Origin: Neisseria lactamica NS19
GTDB lineage: Bacteria; Pseudomonadota; Gammaproteobacteria; Burkholderiales; Neisseriaceae
Reading direction: 5' to 3'
Assembly: GCA_000193795.2 (NCBI GenBank)
Contig: AEPI01000019.1
Span: 1-64,000 of the forward strand
DNA length: 64,000 nt
Part shown: positions 27,226 to 36,229 of the stretch, in pieces
How the letters are laid out: each line of letters starts with the position of its first letter
Position numbering within the stretch: position 1 is the first letter of the stretch
The notes under the pieces: generated by a model
Database searches by the model: none
What the model saw: only the letters and a program-made list of their open reading frames with translations
What the model was told of the DNA's origin: nothing
Translations under genes and position numbers: made by a program

Positions 27226-27235
27226 TTCGGCAGGC

Positions 27236-27270
27236 AATGCCGTCTGAACGTGTTTCAGACGGCATTTTCT
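27236..27270 (+). terminator. DUS-hairpin terminator of grxD
   Basis: Uptake sequences at 27239-27248 and 27254-27263 followed by ATTTTCTTTT. Confidence 0.85.
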
Positions 27271-27330
27271 TTTCCGGCAAATTAAAAAAAAGTATAATGG
27301 CGCGTCTCAAAATCACACTGGAACACCGCG

Positions 27331-27957
27331 ATGAACGTTAACGTTATCAACCATCCGCTCGTCCGCCACAAATTAACCCTGATGAGGGAGGCAGATTGCA
27401 GCACCTACAAATTCCGAACGCTTACCACAGAGCTGGCACGCCTGATGGCGTACGAAGCAAGTCGTGATTTTGAAATCGAAAAATACCTTATCGACGGATG
27501 GTGCGGTCAGATTGAAGGCGACCGCATCAAGGGCAAAACATTGACCGTCGTTCCCATACTGCGTGCAGGTTTGGGTATGCTTGACGGCGTACTCGACTTG
27601 ATTCCGACTGCCAAAATCAGCGTGGTCGGTCTGCAGCGCGACGAGGAAACATTGAAGCCTATTTCCTATTTTGAGAAATTTGTGGACAGTATGGACGAGC
27701 GTCCGGCTTTGATTATCGATCCTATGCTGGCGACAGGCGGTTCGATGGTTGCCACCATCGACCTGTTGAAAGAAAAAGGCTGCCGCAACATCAAAGCCTT
27801 AGTCTTGGTTGCCGCACCCGAGGGCGTGAAGGCTGTTAATGACGCGCACCCCGATGTTACGATTTATACCGCCGCGCTGGACAGCCATTTGAACGAAAAC
27901 GGCTATATTATTCCCGGTCTGGGCGATGCGGGCGACAAGATTTTCGGTACGCGCTAA
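27331..27957 (+). CDS. upp: Uracil phosphoribosyltransferase
   Basis: 208 aa. The PRPP-binding loop is [15 protein letters not shown], and the C-terminal [13 protein letters not shown] is the family's conserved uracil site. Salvages uracil to UMP. A TATAAT at 27293-27298 is the likely -10. Stop is 22 bases before the DUF2322 gene, so the two are probably cotranscribed. Confidence 0.96.
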   Translation: MNVNVINHPLVRHKLTLMREADCSTYKFRTLTTELARLMAYEASRDFEIEKYLIDGWCGQIEGDRIKGKTLTVVPILRAGLGMLDGVLDLIPTAKISVVGLQRDEETLKPISYFEKFVDSMDERPALIIDPMLATGGSMVATIDLLKEKGCRNIKALVLVAAPEGVKAVNDAHPDVTIYTAALDSHLNENGYIIPGLGDAGDKIFGTR

Positions 27958-27979
27958 CTGCCTGATTTTCGGAGTTGAT

Positions 27980-28300
27980 ATGAATTTTCAAGATTATCTC
28001 GCCACATTCCCGCCCATCGATCATTTGACCGGTTTGGACATTCAGGATGCCGACGGCAAAACGGTTCACCATATTCCTGCCGTACAGGGCAAGCTCGGTT
28101 CGCTCAGGCTGTATAACGCTTTGGCGGAACGCTTTAACGGCAGCTTGGATAAAGAAGCGGCAGAACAGGGTTTGACGTGGTTTGCCGAACACGTTGCCGA
28201 CGCGCGCGCCCACCCCGGCAAACATCCCAATATCGACCTGCTTGAAAAAGTCGTGCAAAGTGGTGAAACTTGGTTGCTCAAGCCGCTTGCTGCCCGATAA
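27980..28300 (+). CDS. DUF2322-family protein
   Basis: 106 aa from ATG at 27980, five bases after GGAG; the longer open frame overlapping upp is rejected. LRLYNALAERFNGSLDKEAAEQGLTWFAEHVADARAHPGKHPNID-type composition matches small soluble DUF2322 proteins found mostly in Neisseria and relatives. No known activity. Follows upp and ends at a DUS terminator. Confidence 0.65.
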   Translation: MNFQDYLATFPPIDHLTGLDIQDADGKTVHHIPAVQGKLGSLRLYNALAERFNGSLDKEAAEQGLTWFAEHVADARAHPGKHPNIDLLEKVVQSGETWLLKPLAAR

Positions 28301-28308
28301 TTTTTGAC

Positions 28309-28342
28309 TATGCCGTCTGAAATCCGTTTCAGACGGCATTTT
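28309..28342 (+). terminator. DUS-hairpin terminator of the upp operon
   Basis: Uptake sequences at 28312-28321 and 28328-28337, followed by ATTTTG. Confidence 0.8.
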
Positions 28343-28486
28343 GTCGGAAAGAAGACTGTAAAACGGGTATTGCCCTATGTGTTGCCCCAATTTGGAAGAG
28401 GTTACACCCTTTCAAATAAAATCTGATGCTGCCGCCACGAAGGACGGATGTCCAAGTGGCGGGGTTTTAACCATTAAGGAAATGCG

Positions 28487-28911
28487 ATGAAAAAAACGTT
28501 CCTTTCTGCCGTATTGCTTCTGTCGGCTGCGACCCAAACCGTGTGGGCAGATACGGTGTTTTCCTGTAAAACGGACAACAACAAATATATAGAAGTTCAA
28601 AAAATTAACCGCAATCTTTACGAATATTCGTTCGGCAGTGCGGCAAAAAAAAGAAATTGCCATACGCAACAGCAAAGCTGATCTGTTGGGGCGTTCCGAC
28701 AGGTGGCAAGGCTGGGGCAGAGGCCGTTGGGCGACGATGAAATTCCAAAAACGGCGAATTTATGTACACCGTAGAGACAGGCGTCGATTCCGTGACTCAT
28801 ACAGTAGGCAGCGGTGTCGTTGTGGAGCGTAGGGGCAAGGAAGTCGCACGGGTCGACTGTACGCCGAAAACCGCGCAGGCGAATTTCGACGATGACGATT
28901 TTGCCTGGTAA
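28487..28911 (+). pseudogene. Secreted-protein gene broken by two +1 frameshifts
   Basis: ATG at 28487 (good site TTAAGGAAATGCG) begins a signal peptide, [21 protein letters not shown], and mature sequence up to SFGSAAKK. At the A8 run (28645-28652) the frame is lost; the next frame then continues sensibly (KEIAIRNSKADLLGRSDRW) to MKFQ, and after the A5 run near 28747 the third frame continues (NGEFMYTVETGVDSV...) to a TAA at 28909. Removing one A from each run restores about 140 codons. No domain recognised; two cysteines (in FSCKTD and DCTPK) suggest a disulfide-bonded periplasmic protein. Inactive here unless read by slippage. Confidence 0.75.
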
Positions 28912-28930
28912 TCCCCGATAATGGAATTTA

Positions 28931-29710
28931 ATGATGCCGACTATGCTGATTGTCCGCCCGTCCGTCAGGGCTGCAGAAGATGTTAAAACCTGCCGGCTTG
29001 CAGGTTGGCACGCGGAAGTATTAAGCCCGGTCGAAATCGAATCAGATGCTGCCGGACTGGGACTTTTGTCCGAACAATATGCCCGCGCCGATGCGGTATT
29101 TTGGGTCAGTCCGACCGCAATCGAAACCGCCGTCCCGTACCTTGACCTTTCAGACGGCATAAAGATGCACATTGCCGTAGGGCAGGGCAGCCGCCGCGCA
29201 TTGGAACGCTGTCTGGGCAGAACGGTCATCGCGCCGGATGACGGAAACGACAGCGAGGCGGTTTTGCGCCTGCCGGTTTGGGACGGCTTGCCGGAAGGCG
29301 CGCGCGTTTTGTTCGTGCGCGGACACGGCGGGCGCGATTTCCTTATGGGGCGGCTTCGGGAAAAGGGTTTGCAAACCGAAGTTGCCGAAGTGTATTTCAG
29401 GCGGCATAAGCCCTTGAACTTTCAAAATTTCCAATCCCGAAATATTGCCGCCGCCTATATTACGTCGACGGAGCTGGTGCGCGCGCTGTTCGGACAGCTT
29501 CCTCCGCAATTTTCCCGATTCTTCAAATCCTTGCTATACTTTACCCATCATCCGCGCATTGCGGAGGCATTGAAGCGCGAAGGTGCGGGGGCGGTGGAAA
29601 CCGTCCCTTCGCTGGAAGCCGCGCTGTCGCATTTCCCCATTTCCGTTTCAGACGGTATGACTTTTCCCAAACACCCAATCGATAAGGAGCAAAACGGTGG
29701 GCGAACCTGA
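28931..29710 (+). CDS. hemD: Uroporphyrinogen-III synthase
   Basis: 259 aa; hemD is poorly conserved but MLIVRPSVRAAED, FWVSPTAIETA, VLFVRGHGGRD and AAAYITSTELVRAL follow the family pattern in both half domains. Cyclises hydroxymethylbilane to uroporphyrinogen III. Tandem ATGs at 28931/28934; MLIVRP at 28943 is also possible. Overlaps hemX by 14 bases. Contains uptake-sequence-derived codons (SDGI) near 29149. Confidence 0.85.
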   Translation: MMPTMLIVRPSVRAAEDVKTCRLAGWHAEVLSPVEIESDAAGLGLLSEQYARADAVFWVSPTAIETAVPYLDLSDGIKMHIAVGQGSRRALERCLGRTVIAPDDGNDSEAVLRLPVWDGLPEGARVLFVRGHGGRDFLMGRLREKGLQTEVAEVYFRRHKPLNFQNFQSRNIAAAYITSTELVRALFGQLPPQFSRFFKSLLYFTHHPRIAEALKREGAGAVETVPSLEAALSHFPISVSDGMTFPKHPIDKEQNGGRT

Positions 29711-31049
29711 AAACAAATCATCCGAACCCGTCGGCGGGGCAGCGGCGCAAAAAGAAATGCCGTCTGAAACCTCTTTACCGGACAAAAAGTCCGAATCCGA
29801 GGCGCGAACCGGCACGGGTTACGCAGAGGACGACCACACCTTCGTCGTCAAACAAACCGGCGGCAACGCCCTGGCAATCTGCGCCTTGGTATTGGCGGCC
29901 TTGGGTTTGGGCGCGGGCGGATTTTTGTTCGTACAAGGGCAGAATGTCCTAAAAAACCAAGAATTGGCGTTCAACCAGAAAATCGACAAAGCCGCCTTGG
30001 GCGAGTCGGAAAACGCCGCGCTGCTGAAAGACGGCATCAACCGCCAAGCGGCGATGCAGTCCGAACTCGACCGTTTGGGAGAAAATGTCAAAACCAACGC
30101 CGAACAGATTGCGACGGCGCAAAAAGCCTACCGCGAGTTGACCAAAGGACGCGCCGACTGGCTGGCGGACGAAGCCGAGGCGATGCTCGATATGGCGGCG
30201 CAGCAGCTGGTGCTGACGGGCAACATACAGGCTGCCGTCGGCGTGTTGGAGCATATCGACAACCGGCTGTCCCGTTTCGATCAGGCGGAGCTGCTGCCGA
30301 TCAAACAGGCGGTCGGCAGCGATTTGGCAGAATTGAAAAACCGCCCCTACGCCGATATTTCCGGCACGGCATTGCGCCTCGACAGGCTGGAAGCCGCCGT
30401 ATCCGGGCTGCCTCTGATTCTTGAAGGCGTATTGAAGCCCGGCGTGCAGGCAAAAAACGAAGCACCCGCCTCATCTTGGTGGCAGGACGCTTGGGGGAAA
30501 TCCCTCGAAGCATTGAAAGGGCTGGTCGAAATCCGCCGCTTGAAAAGCAACGATGCGATGCTGATTTCTCCCGAACAGGCATATTTTGTGCGTGAAAACC
30601 TGCGCCTGCGCCTTTTGGGTGCGCGTACCGCACTGATGCAGCGCAACAGCGAAATCTATCAGGGCGATTTGAGCAGTGCCGAAGCCGCCGTCAGACAGTA
30701 TTTCGATGCCAAATCGCCCGCCACGCAGTCGTGGCTGAAAGAATTGGCGGAATTGAAGGCGACGGATGTCCGGGTGTCGGCAGACGACGGTTTGAAAGCC
30801 AGCCTGAACGCCGTCCGCGCCTACCTCGACGGCGCGCGTGCGGCAACGGCGGAAAATCAGGGGGCGGTGCAGGATGCTTCCGAACGGGCAAACGGGAAAA
30901 CAGTATCGGCACCGGCCGGCGCGCCCGATGCGAAGGACATAGAAGTGCCGCCCCTTCCTTCGGAAGGCAGGCCGGAGCAGCCGGAGAAGAAACAGCACGC
31001 CCCGGAAAAAGCGGCGCGTTCTCCATCCGTTAAAGGGGAACGCGCATGA
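29697..31049 (+). CDS. hemX: HemX-like inner-membrane protein
   Basis: 450 aa, GTG start at 29697 preceded by AAGGAG. Cytoplasmic low-complexity N-terminus containing an uptake sequence translated as MPSETS, one membrane helix (about residues 58-82), a coiled coil (about 90-150) and a mostly helical periplasmic domain with DWLADEAEAMLDMAAQQL. The C-terminal 60 residues are Pro/Ala/Glu-rich. Annotated in some genomes as uroporphyrin-III methyltransferase because it is fused or adjacent to such enzymes, but no methylase motif is present. Lies between hemD and hemY, overlapping both. Confidence 0.8.
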   Translation: MGEPENKSSEPVGGAAAQKEMPSETSLPDKKSESEARTGTGYAEDDHTFVVKQTGGNALAICALVLAALGLGAGGFLFVQGQNVLKNQELAFNQKIDKAALGESENAALLKDGINRQAAMQSELDRLGENVKTNAEQIATAQKAYRELTKGRADWLADEAEAMLDMAAQQLVLTGNIQAAVGVLEHIDNRLSRFDQAELLPIKQAVGSDLAELKNRPYADISGTALRLDRLEAAVSGLPLILEGVLKPGVQAKNEAPASSWWQDAWGKSLEALKGLVEIRRLKSNDAMLISPEQAYFVRENLRLRLLGARTALMQRNSEIYQGDLSSAEAAVRQYFDAKSPATQSWLKELAELKATDVRVSADDGLKASLNAVRAYLDGARAATAENQGAVQDASERANGKTVSAPAGAPDAKDIEVPPLPSEGRPEQPEKKQHAPEKAARSPSVKGERA

Positions 31050-32269
31050 AAACGGTAGTCTGGATTGTCGTACTGTTTGCCGCCGCCGTCGGGCTGGCGT
31101 TGGCTTCGGGCATTTACACCGGCGATGTGTTCGTCGTCGTCGGACAGACTATGCTCAGAATTAACCTGCACGCCTTTGTGCTGGGGCTGCTGATTGCCGT
31201 TGCGGCTTGGTATTTCCTGTTCAAATTCATTATCGGCGTACTCAATATCCCCGAAAGGCTGCGGCGTTCCGGTTCGGCGCGGAAGGGACGCAAGGCCGCG
31301 CTTGCCTTGAACAAGGCGGGTTTGGCGTATTTTGAAGGGCGTTTTGAAAAGGCGGAACTCGAAGCCTCGCGCGTATTGGGCAACAAGGAAGCCGGCGACA
31401 ACCGTACTTTGGCATTGATGTTGGGCGCGCACGCCGCCGGGCAGATGGAAAATACCGAATTGCGCGACCGCTACCTTGCCGAAATCGCCAAACTGCCGGA
31501 AAAACAGCAGCTTTCCCGCTACCTGCTGCTGGCGGAATCGGCGTTGAACCGGCGCGATTACGAAGCGGCGGAGGCCAATCTGCACGCGGCGGCGAAGATG
31601 AATGCCAACCTTACGCGCCTCGTGCGTCTGCAACTTCGTTACGCCTTCGACAGGGGCGATGTGCCGCAGGTGTTGGCAAAAACCGAAAAACTTTCCAAGG
31701 CGGGCGCGTTGGGCAAATCGGAAATGGAACGGTATCAAAATTGGGCCTACCGCCGGCTGTTGGCGGACGCTGCCGATGCTGCCGCTTTGAAAACCTGCCT
31801 GAAACGGATTCCCGACAGTCTGAAAAACGGGGAATTGAGCGTACCGGTTGCGGAAAAATACCGGCGTTTGGGGCTGTATGCCGATGCGGTCAAATGGGTT
31901 AGGCAGCATTATCCGCAAAACCGCCTCCCCGGGCTTTTGGAGGCCTTTGTCGGGAGTGTGCGCTTTTTGGACGAACGCGGTCAGCAGAAAGCCATTGATC
32001 TTGCCGATTCTTGGCTGGAAGGACACCCGGGCGACGCGCAGCTGCTGATGTATCTCGGACAGCTTGCCTACGGCCGCAGACTTTGGGGCAAGGCAAAAGG
32101 CTACCTTGAAGCGAGTATCGCACTGAAGCCGAGTATTTCCGCGCGTTTGGTTCTGGCAAAGGTTTTTGACGAAATCGGGGAAACGCAGAAGGCGGAGGCG
32201 CAGCGCAGCTTGGTTTTGGAAGCCGTCTCCGATGACGAACGCCACGCAGCGTTAGAGCAGCATAGCTGA
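31046..32269 (+). CDS. hemY: HemY-family membrane TPR protein
   Basis: 407 aa; ATG overlaps the hemX stop by four bases. Two N-terminal membrane helices (about 4-24 and 40-64) then helical TPR-like repeats (LNRRDYEAAEANLHAA, YLGQLAYGRRLWGKAKGYLEASIALKP). This is the gammaproteobacterial/betaproteobacterial HemY with an N-terminal HemY domain, not the protoporphyrinogen oxidase of Gram-positives. Proposed scaffold for late haem synthesis. Confidence 0.85.
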   Translation: MKTVVWIVVLFAAAVGLALASGIYTGDVFVVVGQTMLRINLHAFVLGLLIAVAAWYFLFKFIIGVLNIPERLRRSGSARKGRKAALALNKAGLAYFEGRFEKAELEASRVLGNKEAGDNRTLALMLGAHAAGQMENTELRDRYLAEIAKLPEKQQLSRYLLLAESALNRRDYEAAEANLHAAAKMNANLTRLVRLQLRYAFDRGDVPQVLAKTEKLSKAGALGKSEMERYQNWAYRRLLADAADAAALKTCLKRIPDSLKNGELSVPVAEKYRRLGLYADAVKWVRQHYPQNRLPGLLEAFVGSVRFLDERGQQKAIDLADSWLEGHPGDAQLLMYLGQLAYGRRLWGKAKGYLEASIALKPSISARLVLAKVFDEIGETQKAEAQRSLVLEAVSDDERHAALEQHS

Positions 32270-32301
32270 TTTTGGGAAATATCTTTATCTGGGAGAATTT
32301 G

Positions 32302-32742
32302 ATGGGACCTTCAGATTCCTTTAAGGAAAAGAAAGAAATATTTGAAATTGGAACGCCTGCTTATCGCCAAAAGTTAATTGATGTTTGGAAAAAGAGCATT
32401 AATGGAAACGAAAAATCTTGGGTGCTCTTTGAAAATGGGACTTGCGTCATTTTACTTGAACCAGAAAAAGATTTGGCGAAACAAGCTAAAGAGATATTAA
32501 GCAAATGGGGCAAGGTTCAAATAGGAACACCATCTGCAGATTTTGGCATTATCACTTTAGATAGTGGCGATGGATATGCCGTTTCATGTCATCATCCCGA
32601 AATTTTTACGCTAATCCTAAAAGAAGAAGGATTGGATGAAGATTTCAAAATCGGTATCGAAGGGCGCTCTCATCGCGATTGTGATGCTGAAGAACCCAAA
32701 GTTATCCATATCGAAGATAAACGCACCATTGAAACCCCATGA
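32302..32742 (+). CDS. AT-rich hypothetical protein inserted in the haem cluster
   Basis: 146 aa from ATG at 32302 with GGGAGA 8 bases upstream. Acidic protein with GNEKSWVLFENGTCVILLEPEKDL and FGIITLDSGDGYAVSCHHPEI; no signal peptide, no membrane segment, no family I recognise. Base composition is markedly lower in GC than hemY and hemE and codon use is different (many AAA, GAA, ATT). Downstream are uptake-sequence variants not usual for this species. A transferred gene, perhaps an immunity-type or accessory protein, is inferred. Confidence 0.65.
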   Translation: MGPSDSFKEKKEIFEIGTPAYRQKLIDVWKKSINGNEKSWVLFENGTCVILLEPEKDLAKQAKEILSKWGKVQIGTPSADFGIITLDSGDGYAVSCHHPEIFTLILKEEGLDEDFKIGIEGRSHRDCDAEEPKVIHIEDKRTIETP

Positions 32743-32798
32743 AAACCTGTTGCCGTTTAATCATCTACTGATGATTACCTAGGCAAATGTGCCCGTCC

Positions 32799-32856
32799 CT
32801 CCCTTTTCAGATGACCTTTCATTGCGGAAACCGCTGCAAAGGTTGTCTGAAAACCG
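32799..32856 (+). terminator. Hairpin built from variant (AGGTNNTCTGAA) uptake sequences
   Basis: TTTTCAGATGACCTTT (about 32806-32821) and AAAGGTTGTCTGAAAA (about 32838-32853) are imperfect inverted repeats around an inner GCGGAAACCGC hairpin. Both arms resemble AGGTCGTCTGAA, the uptake signal of N. mucosa-type species, and not the local ATGCCGTCTGAA. Follows the AT-rich ORF. Confidence 0.6.
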
Positions 32857-32895
32857 TTTCCCTTCCCCGTTTTACAAACAAACCGAAAGCCCCAC

Positions 32896-33960
32896 ATGAC
32901 CTCTTTAAAAAACGACACTTTCCTCCGCGCCCTGCTCAAACAGCCCGTCGAATACACGCCGATTTGGATGATGCGCCAGGCGGGGCGTTATCTGCCCGAA
33001 TACAAAGCCACACGCGCGAAAGCGGGCAGCTTCCTCGATTTGTGCAAAAACACCGAATTGGCGACCGAAGTTACCATCCAACCTTTAGAACGCTTCGATT
33101 TGGACGCGGCGATTCTGTTCTCCGACATCCTGACCGTCCCCGACGCAATGGGCTTGGGGCTGTATTTTGCCGAAGGCGAAGGCCCGAAATTTGAACGCGC
33201 TTTGCAACACGAAGCCGACATCGCCAAGCTGCACGTACCCGATATGGAAAAACTGCAATACGTCTTTGATGCGGTAACTTCCATCCGCAAAGCATTGGAC
33301 GGCCGCGTACCGCTCATCGGCTTCTCCGGCAGCCCGTTCACGCTCGCCTGCTATATGGTCGAAGGCGGTGGCAGCAAAGAATTCCGCACCATCAAAACCA
33401 TGATGTACTCGCGCCCCGATTTGCTGCACAAAATCCTCGATACCAACGCCCAAGCCGTTACCGCCTACCTCAACGCCCAAATCGACGCGGGCGCGCAGGC
33501 AGTGCAGATTTTCGACACTTGGGGCGGCGTGTTGAGCGACGCGGCGTTTAAGGAGTTCAGCCTCAAATACATCCGCCAAATCGTTGCCGGATTGAAACGC
33601 GAAAGCGAAGGCAGACGCGTTCCCGTCATCGTGTTTGCCAAAGGCGGCGGGCTGTGGCTGGAAAGCATGGCTCAAATCGGCGCGGACGCATTGGGCTTGG
33701 ACTGGACGTGCAACATCGGCGAAGCACGCCGCCGCGTCGGCAGGCAAGTCGCCCTGCAAGGCAACTTCGACCCGTTCGCCCTTTTCGGCACGCCGGAATC
33801 CATCCGCGCCGAAGCTGCACGCATCCTCGCCGACTACGGACAAGGCAGCGGTCATGTCTTCAACCTCGGACACGGCATCAACCAACACGCCGACCCCGAA
33901 CACGCCAAAATTTTGGTGGATACCGTACACGAACTGTCGCGCCAATATCACGGCGGGTAA
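32896..33960 (+). CDS. hemE: Uroporphyrinogen decarboxylase
   Basis: 354 aa. [15 protein letters not shown] near residue 20 is the active-site signature; [19 protein letters not shown] and NLGHGI are also conserved. Removes four carboxyls from uroporphyrinogen III to give coproporphyrinogen III, following hemD. Separated from hemD-X-Y by the AT-rich ORF, so it may have its own promoter in 32743-32895. Confidence 0.97.
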   Translation: MTSLKNDTFLRALLKQPVEYTPIWMMRQAGRYLPEYKATRAKAGSFLDLCKNTELATEVTIQPLERFDLDAAILFSDILTVPDAMGLGLYFAEGEGPKFERALQHEADIAKLHVPDMEKLQYVFDAVTSIRKALDGRVPLIGFSGSPFTLACYMVEGGGSKEFRTIKTMMYSRPDLLHKILDTNAQAVTAYLNAQIDAGAQAVQIFDTWGGVLSDAAFKEFSLKYIRQIVAGLKRESEGRRVPVIVFAKGGGLWLESMAQIGADALGLDWTCNIGEARRRVGRQVALQGNFDPFALFGTPESIRAEAARILADYGQGSGHVFNLGHGINQHADPEHAKILVDTVHELSRQYHGG

Positions 33961-34134
33961 GCCGGCAGGAAACTGTCCGATATGCCGTCTGAAGCCGAGA
34001 GATGGAAAATAAGGCAATACGTCAGCCCTCTGTGTACGGATAGTACGTAAGGACGGCAGCGTTGCCGTATTGGTGCAATCCCAACCGTCCCTATTTTCAG
34101 ACGGCATTTTTGTTTTCAGATGCAGGGAAAACCG
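33961..34134. other. Structured hemE-radA spacer bounded by a wide DUS pair
   Basis: Uptake sequences at about 33983-33992 and 34098-34107 are in inverted orientation but 105 bases apart. Between them GGACGG/CCGTCC arms and an inner CGGCA-GCGT-TGCCG hairpin can fold, as can CAATACG/CGTATTG. It may serve as the hemE terminator; the second uptake sequence is followed by ATTTTTG. Confidence 0.45.
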
Positions 34135-35514
34135 ATGGCAAAAACGCTTAAAACCCTTTACCAATGCACCGAATGCGGCGGCACTTCCCCGAAATGGCAG
34201 GGCAAATGCCCGCATTGCGGCGAGTGGAACACACTTCAGGAAAGCTTAGCTTCGCCCGAACCGAAAAACGCCCGTTTCCAATCTTGGGCGGCGGATACCT
34301 CGACCGTCCAATCCCTCTCCGCCGTTACAGCGACCGAAGTGCCGTGCAATCCGACGGGTATGGGCGAACTCGACCGTGTATTGGGCGGCGGTTTGGTTGA
34401 TGGAGCGGTCATCCTGCTCGGTGGCGACCCCGGCATCGGCAAATCCACGCTGCTATTGCAAACCATCGCCAAAATGGCGCAAAGCCGCAAAGTGCTGTAT
34501 GTTTCCGGCGAGGAATCCGCCCAACAAGTCGCCCTGCGCGCACAACGTTTGGAGCTGCCCACCGAAGGCGTGAACCTGCTTGCCGAAATCCGCATGGAAG
34601 CCATTCAGACGGCCTTGAAACAGCATCAGCCCGAAGTCGTGGTCATTGATTCCATCCAAACCATGTATTCCGACCAAATCACTTCCGCCCCCGGTTCCGT
34701 ATCGCAGGTGCGCGAATGCGCCGCCCAACTGACGCGCATGGCGAAACAAATGGGCATCGCCATGATACTGGTCGGACACGTGACCAAAGACGGCGCGATT
34801 GCCGGCCCGCGCGTGCTGGAGCATATGGTCGATACCGTGCTGTATTTCGAGGGCGACCAGCATTCCAACTACCGCATGATACGCGCCATCAAAAACCGTT
34901 TCGGCGCGGCAAACGAATTGGGCGTGTTCGCGATGACGGAAAACGGTTTGAAAGGCGTATCCAACCCGTCCGCCATCTTCCTTGCCAGCTACCGCGACGA
35001 CACGCCCGGTTCGTGCGTTTTGGTTACGCAGGAAGGCAGCCGACCGCTTTTGGTTGAAATTCAGGCATTGGTCGATGACGCGCACGGATTCACCCCCAAA
35101 CGCCTTACCGTCGGACTGGAACAAAACCGCCTTGCGATGTTGCTCGCCGTGTTAAACCGCCACGGCGGCATCGCCTGTTTCGATCAGGATGTATTTTTAA
35201 ACGCCGTCGGCGGCGTGAAAATCGGCGAACCGGCGGCGGATTTGGCGGTTATCCTCGCGATGCTCTCCAGCTTCCGCAACCGCCCTATGCCTGAAAAAAC
35301 CGTGGTTTTCGGCGAAATCGGTTTGAGCGGCGAAGTCCGCCCCGTCGCACGCGGACAGGAGCGGCTCAAAGAAGCGGAAAAGCTCGGCTTCAAACGCGCC
35401 ATTGTTCCCAAAGCCAATATGCCGCGCAACGCCAAAGAATTCCCCAAGCTGAAAATCCACGGCGTTTCGAGTTTGCAGGAGGCCATTGATATTTGTCGGG
35501 AAGACAGGGATTGA
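34135..35514 (+). CDS. radA: DNA repair protein RadA (Sms)
   Basis: 459 aa from ATG at 34135 with AGGGA 8 bases upstream. Zinc finger C11-x2-C14...C25-x2-C28, RecA-like core with Walker A GDPGIGKST (about 97-105), the RadA signature KNRFGAANELGVF and a C-terminal Lon-like domain. Branch-migration helicase in recombination, relevant to natural transformation. Ends in a DUS terminator. Confidence 0.96.
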   Translation: MAKTLKTLYQCTECGGTSPKWQGKCPHCGEWNTLQESLASPEPKNARFQSWAADTSTVQSLSAVTATEVPCNPTGMGELDRVLGGGLVDGAVILLGGDPGIGKSTLLLQTIAKMAQSRKVLYVSGEESAQQVALRAQRLELPTEGVNLLAEIRMEAIQTALKQHQPEVVVIDSIQTMYSDQITSAPGSVSQVRECAAQLTRMAKQMGIAMILVGHVTKDGAIAGPRVLEHMVDTVLYFEGDQHSNYRMIRAIKNRFGAANELGVFAMTENGLKGVSNPSAIFLASYRDDTPGSCVLVTQEGSRPLLVEIQALVDDAHGFTPKRLTVGLEQNRLAMLLAVLNRHGGIACFDQDVFLNAVGGVKIGEPAADLAVILAMLSSFRNRPMPEKTVVFGEIGLSGEVRPVARGQERLKEAEKLGFKRAIVPKANMPRNAKEFPKLKIHGVSSLQEAIDICREDRD

Positions 35515-35519
35515 AAGGA

Positions 35520-35548
35520 AATGCCGTCTGAAGGTTCAGACGGCATTT
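35520..35548. terminator. DUS-hairpin terminator of radA
   Basis: Uptake sequences at 35523-35532 and 35535-35544 with a two-base loop, followed by ATTTTG. Confidence 0.8.
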
Positions 35549-35618
35549 TGCTTGCAGGGAATTTCGGACGCGCTTCCAAACAGGGTGCGAAAGCGATTGC
35601 CGGTAAAGGCGGCGCGGT

Positions 35619-36098
35619 TTATTCGCCTACGGTTTTCTGTATCAGTTTTTCGGCGTTTGCCAAAGTGTTTGCCACTTCGTCAAAACCGATGCGGCTGCCG
35701 GCAATCAGGGCGTGCGTATCGGTATAGGCGGCGCGTACTTTGCCGTCTGTTTCGGTAACGAGGACGCGCAGGGGCAGTTGCAGGGCGAAGGCGGGGTCTT
35801 TGACCATCAGCGGCGTGCCGGCTTTAGGCGTGCCGAAGACGATGACTTTGGCCGGCTGCATCGTTAAGCCGTTCCGGCGGGCGGCTTCCTGATGGTCGAT
35901 GACGGCAAAAATGTCCATCCCTTTGCTTTTTATGGCGGTTTCAAGGCGGCTGACGGTTTCGTCAAAGCTGTATTTTGAGGTGAGGGTATGTGTGGTCATA
36001 GCGGTTTCGTTTTGGGTTTGCGGTTTGCCGGCAGGGTGTGCCGAAGCGGTTGAAATGCAGAGTGCGGATGCGGCAATCAGGGGGAGTATGTGTTTCAT
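35619..36098 (-). CDS. Periplasmic DUF302 protein
   Basis: 159 aa from ATG at 36098 with AAGGAAA upstream. Signal peptide MKHILPLIAASALCISTASA. The DUF302 core is SFDETVSRLETAIKSKGMDIFAVIDHQEAA through VIVFGTPKAGTPLM. DUF302 domains are small alpha-beta sandwiches of uncertain, possibly redox or nucleic-acid-related function. Downstream of the rhodanese-like gene and in the same direction, separated by a DUS hairpin. Confidence 0.8.
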   Translation of the reverse strand: MKHILPLIAASALCISTASAHPAGKPQTQNETAMTTHTLTSKYSFDETVSRLETAIKSKGMDIFAVIDHQEAARRNGLTMQPAKVIVFGTPKAGTPLMVKDPAFALQLPLRVLVTETDGKVRAAYTDTHALIAGSRIGFDEVANTLANAEKLIQKTVGE

Positions 36099-36190
36099 CG
36101 TATTTCCTTTTTCCTTATCGGTTTGTTTGTCAGGCTTCGGACGGGGCGGCACGCGCCGCGCCTGATGTTGCGCCGCGTGCCGGAGTGCCG

Positions 36191-36226
36191 TATGCCGTCT
36201 GAAAGCCTGTCCTTTCAGACGGCATG
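36191..36226 (-). terminator. DUS-hairpin terminator of the rhodanese gene
   Basis: Uptake sequences at 36194-36203 and 36214-36223, just after the leftward rhodanese stop. Confidence 0.7.
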
Positions 36227-36229
36227 GCG

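Noticed and set aside
30857..32245. 462-codon open frame antisense to hemX-hemY
   Set aside because: Arg/Gln/Phe-rich shadow; the + strand genes have start sites, overlaps and family features.
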